The notes below the pieces were generated by a model. The model was not told the origin of the DNA. It saw nothing but the letters and a program-made list of their open reading frames with translations, and searched no databases. 64,000 nt of DNA from Diphasiastrum complanatum. Its lineage: Eukaryota; Streptophyta; Lycopodiopsida; Lycopodiales; Lycopodiaceae. This document shows positions 50,401 to 58,099 of the stretch, in pieces. Each line of letters begins with the position of its first letter. Position 1 is the stretch's first letter. The DNA lies in contig CM055096.1 of NCBI GenBank assembly GCA_029204225.1, forward strand, positions 75,055,521-75,119,520. Reading direction: 5' to 3'. Both the position numbers and the translations under genes were made by a program.

Positions 50401-53181
50401 TAAAGATTGTTGTTGATTATTGTTCTTTTCATTTTGTGATTTTCTGAAAACTATAGACGAAGTAATAATGAAAAGGGTCTTGTTCAAGATAGTGCAGTGT
50501 GGAGATAGTTAGAAAATTCAACAGATTAGGCCAAAAATTTTTAATGTATCTTCTATGGTGATCCTCAACCTAAATCAGGTGATATTTACATGCGGACTAG
50601 ATTGACAAACTTTGCCATTATAAGGACATGTCATCTCTATTTTTGGTGTTTTAATATTATGGCTGAGTTTGTGCCCTATACATTTAGAATTAAAATGGTT
50701 TATCATGTTGATCTTTGAAGATTTAGATTAAGCCAATTATGCTGTTTTATTCTTGTGAGGGGATTGAAGGCTAAGTAGGAATCTGATAGAATCTACAGCA
50801 AGCTACACGTGGTTGATGATCGATGACTTTTTAGGTGGATATAATAAATTCTAGGTTGTGCATGTTTATATGTTCTTTTATTATCTTAGACTTGATGTTG
50901 ATTTTTTCCTTGTATTGAAAACATTTATTTCTTGAGATGTTATTATAGGCTTCTTTTGATTGAATGTTAGTATATGTTTGACCTTTATAAATAGGGGCAT
51001 TTATACCTTTCTACGTTTCCTCAGATATTTCCTCGGAACTTCTATTCTAGTAGGTTGATTCAATAATTTAAAATATTCAAAATATTGTTTCATGTGAGTG
51101 AGAAAGTAGTGACTTTTCCTTTCTGTATAGCTTACAACCATTGAAACTTCTTTGATGCTATTACATAAGGATGCCCTTACATTTGATTCCTTTTTTACAG
51201 AGTGGTTGGTTTGACACTTTTTTGTTGAACTTCATAAAGTTCTTGCAAAATTGTTTCATTCTTTTCAATTAGCATCAATATTCACATGATATCTTTTGCT
51301 GCAAAGCATGTTCTCTTTCGAGAAAATTGAAATTATTGTCCAAGTTGGTTGCTTGTTGGATTGTTGTTGTTTTTCTTTTTTTGGTTGTGACATTTGTCCA
51401 CCTACCTTCTGAAGCCATTTTTGGCTTGATGCTCTTTCATTTCTAGGTCATACATCATGCTAAAGGTCATCCATTTGGAGCATAGGTTTGCACTGTTATG
51501 ATTTGTCATTTGGACCATTAATTTGGGGTCTTGGGTATGTCATTTGTTTAGTCAACATATATCTATGAGTCATACTGTCATTATCTGACAATTTGACCCT
51601 AATTCAGAGACTCTAGGGCCTCATAAACGGTAATGAGGTTTTGGAGGCTCTTCATTGATGGTTGATGATTTGTTGAATTGTTGTTAGTTCACAGAGTATC
51701 TCGTTATTCAATTTAGTAGTTTGGTAATTTTGATTACCTGCAACTTTGATACTTAAATTAGTTTATACCTAGCATTTGTGGCCCCTTTAGGTAGCTGGGC
51801 TCTCTTTGCAGGTTGGTTCCTTCATACTATGCTCTAGACATGTAGCTGCATTGAGTCCTTTTTTACATGCGGAGCTATTTATTGCTGCTTATACATCACG
51901 GGATTGGTCCTCACAGCTAGCTCGGATTCTCTCTAGATATTTCGAGTCATCTATTGTTGCTAAATATATCCAGCTTGTTATGTACTTGCATGCCTCAACC
52001 CATTTATTGTCGTTTGATTTGGCAAAGGGTCTCTGCGGAAAGCCTGAGATTTATTTGCTTCTACCAAGATATCTTGTCATCTTATTATCTTGTATTCGTG
52101 GGTTGCATGCTTGCTTTGGTATATCTTTACGTGTATTGAGAAGTATTTTACTCCATTCAGATAGTACTGCTGATCTATACACGTCACTTGGTATTTATGT
52201 TTATGGTATTTGTTGCATATGCGGCTCCTGAAATAGATGTGATGATGCAGGTGAATGATAGTGTTTGTGCTTTTGCGGACAAGAATTTTGCACTTTCTTA
52301 TACTCTGAACCAAACGAAGTGACTTCTATTATTTAATACGATCAATCCTTTTGAGGGCTCAAAGAATTGGCCCCTGACTGTGTGTATCTATCAAATAATA
52401 TGCTACTGGAGTATGACGTAAATCCCAAAATTGGCCCCTGACTGTGTTTATCTATCAAATAATATGCTACTGGAGTATTACGTAAATCCCAAAAGTCAGC
52501 TTTTATAGGTATTTTGCCCCCCGTTGTCAGACTGCCTGCCCAGGTCCTAGAAAAGTTAAAAGTTAAACAAATCCATAATAGTATTGTAATGGGGTTCTGA
52601 AATGAGCATCTAAATAGGAATTTGGCTTTTCAAGCCTTGCATAAGATCATTTTTAAGCATTTCCACTTTGTTCTTGTTTGTGGACTTGTCAAAGGTCATC
52701 CAGAATAAACTGTAGGAATAATTATGTTTCCAACAGTTTATCTTCAAGTTTAATAATGTATTGCTCTTGAAATTTCAATCCATTTGGTAATTTTTCTATT
52801 CAATAATTGGGCCTATTCTTCAGGTACTTGGAAGCATACAAGCATGCTGCTTTAACTGCTGCTGAGGATGCGAAGGAGATTGTAGAAAAGCAAAAGACAA
52901 GTAAAATTGCTGAATTGGTTGACAAGTACAATGAAAATAAACGTCCTCGTTCTTTACTAGAGGAGCATAAGCTTAAGACTGCTGGGAAACCACAGAAAGT
53001 AGCCCAAAAGACTCCAGGAACCCAACAGGATGACTGGGCTGGAAAGCATCCTTGGAAACCTTGGGATCGTGAGAAGGACCTAATGGCTGGTCGAAAACCT
53101 GTCAGCTTGGATGCAAAGATTATGGGACAAGGACTTTCTTCTCGATTTAGCTCCAGCGGAAGTGAAAGGAAATTCTTATGA
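26080..53181 (+). CDS. J-domain protein with C-terminal GPALPP/DUF3752 domain (11 exons)
   Basis: Exons: 26080-26487, 27776-28194, 28428-28505, 28873-28975, 29931-30019, 30545-30656, 32271-32324, 32437-32485, 41928-42022, 50231-50346, 52824-53181. All introns are GT-AG, phases match throughout, and the total is 1881 nt (626 aa). Residues 1-115 are K/R/E/S-rich with [10 protein letters not shown]-type nuclear signals. About 119-205 form a helical domain ([16 protein letters not shown]). FVGPAAP (about 277) and FVGPPPP (about 313) are GPALPP-type motifs. The J domain is about 346-410 with HPD at 375-377. Residues about 440-626 are DUF3752: [44 protein letters not shown] 26,080 (MGKRK) is the first in-frame ATG. 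J domains stimulate Hsp70 ATPase, and GPALPP proteins are of unsettled function. From memory, plants such as Arabidopsis have the same fusion. A nuclear Hsp70 co-chaperone is inferred. The exon 7 donor (GAG|GTGCAT) is the weakest site. Confidence 0.9.
27680..27749. repeat. (GA)n tract, 70 bp, just before an intron acceptor
   Basis: An uninterrupted GA run in intron 1 of the J-domain gene. It ends 26 bp upstream of the exon 2 acceptor (AG at 27,774-27,775), where a pyrimidine tract would normally sit. Only a short T-rich stretch remains between. Confidence 0.97.
30657..32270 (+). other. Intron 6 of the J-domain gene
   Basis: A 1.6-kb intron inside the J-domain coding region. A 153-codon open frame at 30,991-31,452 has no recognised domain, and the flanking exons join in phase (DPTK|RAEID) without it, so it is taken as intronic. 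Confidence 0.65.
32850..33080. repeat. GC-rich patch with a perfect 19-bp palindrome
   Basis: A GC-rich island in the AT-rich intron, immediately upstream of the Ty3 5' breakpoint. It includes CACGTTGGG-A-CCCAACGTG at 32,905-32,923 with perfect 9-bp arms. The element type is not recognised. Confidence 0.6.
35712..36278 (+). CDS. Coiled-coil accessory ORF of the intronic Ty3 element
   Basis: An open frame between integrase and 3' LTR, about 188 codons. It is rich in Q, E, K and L with heptad-like spacing (for example [20 protein letters not shown] and [20 protein letters not shown]), which suggests a long coiled coil. It has no membrane segment and no zinc knuckle. It is not a canonical gag, pol or env. 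I do not recognise a family. It belongs to the fossil element rather than to the host gene. Confidence 0.5.
   Translation: MLHERNAQYFDQITQLQKELYTVQTSKDMAEHERDLLHAQITNITAGGPVRIDNAGLKEWAKTILRTRVADKLEQLMEEQGFLRDENLQSERELAEKQGILPATGQCVGWLSHPEAVQEQANLRQAMTECPQLREQLANMEVELHDKGSEFQKLQAEMERLLTETKRIREQGKDRRGTTQTDTTPQQT
36294..37091 (+). CDS. Unrecognised 265-codon accessory ORF of the intronic Ty3 element
   Basis: The longest uninterrupted frame in this part. It is rich in aromatics and tryptophan ([43 protein letters not shown]), with a basic KKRKIDKG stretch near residue 195. There is no signal peptide or hydrophobic membrane segment, so it is not env-like. It ends about 290 bp before the LTR. No known domain was recognised. 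It may be a plant retrotransposon accessory (aORF) protein. Confidence 0.5.
   Translation: MTAEQMVVPIPCLSCVKRPRTNLGRASKPWIHLRNVEHAWNIYYLFLPGVRDITTAEWDEPWELSELYGLWQEVDLKTQTVLAWAILQGWMKIKYADGVEILVGNSMLFAAQYIYEVKGYLPTHNDLHYQAIKKGAKFRAWEAGSGKEFDALYAAVARHVDLTYPSLWQLYCQWEGGFQTRGQQSEERIKKRKIDKGTHNFHTYDALEFRPVIAIAMKQTQELFLNKKYTLMTTEWLSKGMLTKNTPRLVSGVMDDHQRLLLKPI
37385..38268 (+). repeat. 3' LTR of the intronic Ty3 element, 884 bp
   Basis: Begins TGTTAG and ends CTAACA, an inverted hexamer with TG...CA ends. It is preceded by a GGGGGATATG purine run next to a CCCCCGGGGG palindrome. A TATA-like AGTATAAATAGG lies near 37,710. Its 5' partner is absent, so no age can be read from LTR divergence. Confidence 0.82.
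38269..39324. other. Intron 8 sequence without recognised element
   Basis: AT-rich, with a short repeated CATGCATGCTACATGCAT-type run near 38,780-38,815. No coding content was seen. Confidence 0.4.
39325..39885 (-). mobile_element. Copia gag (UBN2) remnant
   Basis: Minus-strand coding remains of a Ty1/Copia gag: [17 protein letters not shown] (about 39,830-39,880), [20 protein letters not shown], and [20 protein letters not shown] (about 39,540-39,620). The last motif is almost identical to [20 protein letters not shown] in the Copia at 18.5 kb, so the two belong to related families. The remainder of the element is missing. It is a broken fossil. Confidence 0.75.
40440..40835 (+). mobile_element. 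LINE (non-LTR retrotransposon) 3' coding tail
   Basis: The plus-strand frame at about 40,455-40,790 encodes [20 protein letters not shown], then [16 protein letters not shown], then [19 protein letters not shown] with [12 protein letters not shown]. This is the CxxC...H...C knuckle with the HRLxIExGR segment seen at the C-terminus of many LINE polyproteins. One in-frame stop lies inside the CxxC. The RT domain proper is absent, which points to a truncated, dead copy. Confidence 0.6.
41404..41453. repeat. (TC)n microsatellite, 50 bp
   Basis: An uninterrupted TC run in intron 8, read directly. Confidence 0.97.
42706..42761. repeat. 56-bp palindromic array of four GGTACC sites
   Basis: GGTACC occurs at 42,708, 42,722, 42,740 and 42,754, spaced 14, 18 and 14 bp, exactly symmetric about 42,733.5. 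The outer arms GTGGTACCG and CGGTACCAC are perfectly complementary. It is preceded by a (TG/TA)n run. Confidence 0.8.
43087..43217. repeat. GC-rich fold-back repeat patch
   Basis: Alternating G- and C-runs (TGGGGGGTGGAGCCCCCCGA, GGGGGTCTGGGGGGCGGTAG, GCCCCCCGACAGGGGGT) can fold into stacked hairpins. Plant repeats of similar look are known, but the family is not identified. Confidence 0.55.
43374..43443. repeat. 36-bp tandem duplication
   Basis: AACTTGCATAAATGCACTAC at 43,374 recurs with two changes as AACCTGCATAAATGCACTGC at 43,410. Confidence 0.8.
45859..48500 (-). mobile_element. Ty3 chromovirus remnants (RT, integrase C-terminus, chromodomain)
   Basis: Minus-strand pieces: RT N-terminal palm (47,939-48,244, [28 protein letters not shown]); an integrase C-terminal piece (about 47,640-47,845, [18 protein letters not shown]); and a second integrase C-terminal piece with a chromodomain (45,859-46,632, [19 protein letters not shown], then [19 protein letters not shown]). 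The chromodomain marks the chromovirus branch. The presence of two integrase C-termini means at least two copies or a rearrangement. RNase H and the integrase core are missing. Old and broken in many places. Confidence 0.82.
46767..46828. repeat. 62-bp imperfect palindrome centred on CGATATCG
   Basis: The outer 21-bp arms GAACATAATACTCTGGTCGCG and CGCGACCAGAGCATTATGTTC pair with one mismatch. The inner 20 bp are also symmetric around CGATATCG with a few mismatches. Pairing stops exactly at both ends. Confidence 0.88.
48885..49504 (-). repeat. Probable solo LTR inserted in a Ty3 protease region
   Basis: On the minus strand it starts TGTTAGAAATTTAATTC at 49,504 and carries a good TATA box (TCTATAAAAGGGGAGG, about 49,190-49,205). 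Aspartic-protease coding of a Ty3 element lies on both sides. The lower boundary near 48,885 is approximate and no clean target-site duplication was seen. No partner LTR is in the window. Confidence 0.55.
49505..49760 (-). mobile_element. Ty3 protease remnant
   Basis: Minus-strand coding [20 protein letters not shown] followed by [13 protein letters not shown] contains the DTG active-site triad of retroelement aspartic proteases. It lies upstream of the RT remnant at 48.2 kb in the same orientation and is separated from it by the probable solo LTR. It is a broken fossil. Confidence 0.65.
50347..52823 (+). other. Intron 10 of the J-domain gene, 2.5 kb
   Basis: Donor GTAAGT and acceptor TTCAG, joining [13 protein letters not shown] in phase. 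A 141-codon open frame at 51,806-52,231 has no recognised motif. The 64-bp tandem duplication lies near its end. Confidence 0.8.
52367..52494. repeat. 64-bp tandem duplication in intron 10
   Basis: TTGGCCCCTGACTGTG at 52,367 and again at 52,431. The two 64-bp units differ at only about two positions, so the duplication is recent. Confidence 0.93.
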
Positions 53182-56100
53182 TCTTTAGGGCTACAAAATC
53201 ACTGGCATGTACTATATAGTACAACCATTTACTTACACAAAGAAATTGGTATCTTTTTTACACATACTCGCAAGCTTTCTATTACATGCTACAGTTGCTT
53301 GTACAATTATAAGTTTATGACATACCAGTTTAGGCCACAAAACATATACCTTGTTTCGTGATTTTGGTACTCTGTTAGAAAGTCTGTGATGAGGTAATAA
53401 TCAATTAAGTATGGGCTAGTTGCCCATGTGACTACTTCAACTTAAAAAATACACAATCCAAATCATCAATTAGCCATGAGTCATCATGGGTAACGTGACC
53501 AAAATGCCTACCATTCTGGTCCTTTCAAATCAAAGATTTGGTAGTAGAACGTTCTTTGAAATAACAACTTGTGTGTCATACATTCATGTGAACTGCTGAG
53601 ACATAAGCATAGGATTTTTTGTTGTTTTATTTCATTAGTTACATCTCACATACAAGTACTGACTGATTATTCTTATGGTTTGTCCGAATGTGGTTTCTAT
53701 GATAATTGTATTTGCTTTTATATGCTTGCATTGTGCTGCTGACTAGTCAACATTTTACTTAGAGACAATCTGTAGTGTAGAGTATCTTCAGTTATTTTAC
53801 TTCATTTGAATGGGACTGCATGAAAGATTCCAGATGATATGTTCTTGAAGCGGAGCAACTGACTACCCTTTAAAGCATAGTTGCCCGTTCTGGAATGGAA
53901 CTTGTTCCGTTTGGAACGTGACCAAATTAAAAAAAAGAAATACATACCTAATCAACAAAGGAAAAACACTATTTAGACTGTAAAAAGATTATAATAGTGC
54001 AAAAACACTAAAGGCTAAAATTCTGTTTACTGCCACCTGGACCCTAAACGAAGCTGTCCTCCTGTAAAAACAGATGGACATAGGACTAAGATAGCAACAT
54101 ATCGTTAATGTTCAAAAAATAGTGTACCAAGCCTCCATCTGAGTGCAAAATTATCATTCAAAACCAACAAAGTAAGAAGAAGAAAAAACCTGTTTTTCTA
54201 ATAAACCATAGGTTGATGATGAATGTAAGGTAACAAGCAAATTATCAAATCAAGTAAGCAAAGGTGAACATTTTACTGCGTACAAAATACTTCTAAAAAA
54301 GAAAAATCGAGTTTTATTTGAATCAAACATACATATTAAAACCATGATGTACCTTGGATTAAGAAAAGGAATTTTCGTGTATCAGTACCTAGATGTAATA
54401 GTGGGTTCAATTTTGAGGAGTTAACATTGTAAATGATGGATATTCCCTTTCTTGATAATACAATCATATCCACATCTTTTTTGTGCCTTCCGGTGAGTAC
54501 ACATGCATGACCTTTGAATTAGAACAAGAAATATCAATGCAAAAAGATCTAACAATAATTGTTAACATCAGTTCGCAGATGAAACACGTGCTTCAGAGCT
54601 TAGAAGCCCGTTCCGACCAAAAATAGTCGTAATGTACTGTACGTTCTGTATAATACATTCCGGAACTAACTGGGTCAGAACATACAGTCTAAATGCAAAA
54701 CAAAACAAAAAATTCTTTAGTGCAAAAAAACTAAAAAGTCTGCTTACTGCTAGATCAGTGAGCCTTCATACTGTATCGCAGTAAAGTTGGGAAGTATGTC
54801 TAATGTCAACAAATATATTACATCAGTGATCTATTTAATAATCATGTAATATATGATCTCATATTTGGAGCATGCAATTCCTGGATGTTTTCAGGATTAT
54901 CTTTTCAAACATTTTATTATTAGAATACAAGCTTTGTTGTCTGTGTCGACAGAGAGACAGAAATAAAGAGAATCCACAGTAGGTTTAGCACCTAATTAAA
55001 GATGATGCACAACCTCCACCAAATCTGCTTTCAATAGATCGTTTACTTCCTCAGCTGTGGTGTTTTTGAGCATTGAACAATCCTGCTAGAATAGAAAATA
55101 TCTCAATGCATTAATCATTCAGGGAGGCCCAGTAAACTACAGTGGGAATAATGGGAAAAAGTATGCCAGTGTACAACATCAGACATTATCCCTCTGATGC
55201 TAATATATGATCAATATTAAACATAGGCATTGATATTGATTACAATCTTCACTTTCAGAAATCAAAAGAATTTATTGAGACTTTTGTTGCTGCTTGGGAA
55301 GAAACACATGTCACTCATTACATGGTTTTTTTTTGAAATTTTATTTTCTCTTTTTATTTTATTTTAGTTTTCTTTTTAAATGACGTTTGTGACAATATAA
55401 AATATATACACCGACTTAATTTGTCTTTCTTGCAGCACATACTCTGTGCACACTCATCCTTGTCTGGAGTACTCAAGGAATGGAAACTATAGAGAGGAAA
55501 GCGACATATTTCAGACATACACGACATGGCGGTGGTACTAGTGGAAGTAATGCACTAATCAAATTTTTTGATTGGTTTTATAGGGGTGTAGTGTTTAGAG
55601 CAAATAAAAGTGACGAGACAACTCTACCTAGTGCTTTAGCAAACTCAAACCATAATCGAGGAAGAACATGGATATCTTCTAACGTTGGTGCTAAACATTC
55701 GGAATGGAGGGCAAATAGAATTTCGTGTTGGCAAGCGTTGGTTGCCTCAATCATCACAGCAAATCTTTGAAAATGATTGCACTTGAAACAATTCAATTAT
55801 GTTATTGATTTGTAGAGGGAAATAGCCATTGTAAATAAATAATTTAAGGTACTACGTCATTTTGTCCTTTCGAACATTGATGAAAAATGAAAAATTTAAT
55901 ATATATTTTTTCAAACAATATATAAAGATGTGAAATTTAGTTCAATTTCACTTTACAAGTTTGTGCGCCCCAGTTTTCAAATTATCTTCATATTATTTGA
56001 TTTGCATTCTAGGTCATTGCTTATCTTCGTTGCTAGTGTATTTCATATTCACTCATTCCTACCAATGGATTGCGCTGCCAAGAGAGAATTGCAAGCGTTA

Positions 56101-57276
56101 TTAGTTGATACACTGTTTGCAAATGAAATTGATTATATCTTTTGTCAATTTACATCAAGAATAGATACATTAGCCAAGGCTAGAGCAAACCCAGATGCAC
56201 TATCATTTGCTATGGATTACATGAATATAACTCTTTATCCATATGCAATTAGACTTCCTGATTCAGAAATTTCATGGATTCCCTATGATCTACTACTTTA
56301 CATTTATAAAGGGGAGAAAGCTTTTGCACGATGGAAAGAGATTATTATAGGATCTTCACCAAAGAGGAGATGCTTAATCTTAGTTTGGAAAATATAAGCA
56401 GAAAGTTGATATTGGCGAGATGGTTCTTTTTTCCTCCTCTTGGAGCATTGTATTGTCCTGAATTAAAAAAAATCAGAGTCTAGTGTTCTGATTACATAGG
56501 TGAATGAAAGTGAGACAGAGAGACCGATTGATGCTGATGAGGAGAAGGTGTTGGTTCTATCAACTGGCTTTGAGACATAGACTTGTGCATTTGGTAGCAA
56601 ACAAGACACTAATTCATCAGATGACACAACCATCAGAATATGCAACCTCTGTCCCGTGATTATAAATGGTAAGAGAGTACCTATTTTTCCATGATCTACA
56701 TCATGTTATGAACATGAGAGACGCTGAATTATTGGATGCACTCTCAATATTGCAAACCTCGTTCATTCTTTGACCACTCGGAACTAGACACTTTCCAGCA
56801 GCTATCCATGGTTGGTGATGAAGCATCATGTGAATTGGTGCTAGCACAAATTCTAAGTGAAATAAAAAAGCAACCCATCCCACAGCTCAAATTTCCTACG
56901 ATGAAAGAATACAACGTATCACATGGATCAGTCGTGGGAGATAGCATCAACTTAGACAACAACAAGATACGAGTCCAAGTGATTTATTGCGTAAACCACT
57001 GGACCTTATACTAATGAAACAAACACACCTCTCCTAGTTGCAGAGGTCATGATACCCTCACTAAATCTAGCGGAGAGGAGAAAGAATGTATTACAGCTAA
57101 TATCGTCTAAAAGTTCTAATTGACTATAATAGAATGTCATTTATACGTAAATCATGTGTTGCTTGTAAGAGAAGCTGATGTATGCAAAGGAGTTTTTTCT
57201 GAAATTATGTTGTTTGAAATGCAATAATTTTATATCCCAAAAGTTGCTCAAGCTGGCCATGAGAACATGAGGGAGC
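53182..57276. other. Intergenic, no gene supported
   Basis: Downstream of the J-domain stop. Two weakly similar stretches (about 53,880-54,060 and 54,600-54,790, both with CCGTTC near the start and TTTACTGC or CTTACTGC later) may be old copies of a small repeat. Open frames at 55,480-55,770, 55,930-56,397 and 56,736-57,014 have no recognised domain and no splice model that joins them. Confidence 0.45.
56065..56397 (+). CDS. Unrecognised open frame, about 110 codons, low support
   Basis: An ATG-started frame (MDCAAKRELQALLVDTLFAN) with helical character and few low-complexity residues, ending SSPKRRCLILVWKI. It is preceded in frame by a hydrophobic stretch from 55,930. I do not recognise a family, and no promoter or splice partner is evident. 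It may be a chance frame or a gene fragment carried by a repeat. Confidence 0.2.
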   Translation: MDCAAKRELQALLVDTLFANEIDYIFCQFTSRIDTLAKARANPDALSFAMDYMNITLYPYAIRLPDSEISWIPYDLLLYIYKGEKAFARWKEIIIGSSPKRRCLILVWKI

Positions 57277-57437
57277 GCGTTCTTGCGTGATCACACATGA
57301 ATGCGAAATCTGATATCAAATGTGGTCAAAGATAACAATTTTGCGCTTCTGCGTGATCACACAAGAGTGCGAAATTGAGTCTTATAGTGAGATCAGAGGA
57401 CCAAATTTTGTGCTCTTGCATGATTATGCAGGAGCAC
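57277..57437. repeat. Three evenly spaced 28-bp palindromes (66/67-bp period)
   Basis: Centres at 57,290.5, 57,356.5 and 57,423.5. Cores are TGATCA, TGATCA and TGATTA, flanked by 11-nt arms such as GCGCTTCTGCG/CACAAGAGTGC and GTGCTCTTGCA/TGCAGGAGCAC. The third is nearly perfect (one G-T mismatch in the arms). The intervening DNA is also loosely repeated (GAAAT...CAATTTT). Confidence 0.8.
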
Positions 57438-57553
57438 ATGCCAATTTGGCAAATTTTGTTAATTCACTCAAATCTTTGTTTTGCAAATCTTCTAGAAAAC
57501 TTTTATTTCATTCAAGAATGTAGTAGGCTAGTGAAAAGATAGAGGAGCACGAG

Positions 57554-58099
57554 AAGAATCAAGAAACCAACCAGTCTATTGATTATTGGACATCCCAAGA
57601 ACATCAAGAACTGGATTGTACAGAGATATGCAAGAATCACACCACAGATCCAGCCTATTTAGTTTACTTGAATGTTGGCTCCTACATAAATTCACAAGAA
57701 AACAAGAAATCTAATCCACAACTAGGAAAGCAAGAAAACTAATCCACTGTAAATCCATAGCCACACAGAATATGAATGGAAGGGCATGATCATAGGGGCA
57801 TCACTCAAGAAAACCATCATGATCAAGGAGCTTAGTGTAGCATCAAACTCATGGAAAATCTTCTTATTAAGCATGGAGTAGATACAATGCAAAAAAGCTC
57901 CTCTTCACAAAGAGGGAGTCTCTTAAATAAGCAAGAGAGCTCCTTTGGTGGCATCCTAGTGGAATTTCCACATTTCACAAATTACATGTGGAATAATGCT
58001 CTCCACTAGAGGTCACCATCAAAAGGTGGCTCACTCTACTTTCTTTAAGAGGGGTCTACTTGCATTTATTGCATTTGCTTAGAAATACTAGTTCCTACA
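57554..58099 (-). repeat. LTR of element B, downstream copy (partial)
   Basis: 57,554-57,797 matches 63,757-64,000, and 57,680-58,055 matches 20,466-20,834 of element A. A TGTAGGAACTAG start on the minus strand at 58,099 is the suggested outer end. The inner end is truncated. Confidence 0.7.

Noticed and set aside
51806-52231. Possible LINE tail in intron 10
   Set aside because: The frame has no cysteine knuckle or other LINE motif. The slight resemblance to LINE C-termini is too weak.
55480-57014. A third host gene made from frames at 55,480, 55,930 and 56,736
   Set aside because: No recognised domain and no phase-consistent splice model joining them, so only one frame is listed, at low confidence.
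57277-57437. CRISPR-like array
   Set aside because: Only three degenerate palindromic repeats in plant nuclear DNA, with similar rather than unique spacers and no cas genes.
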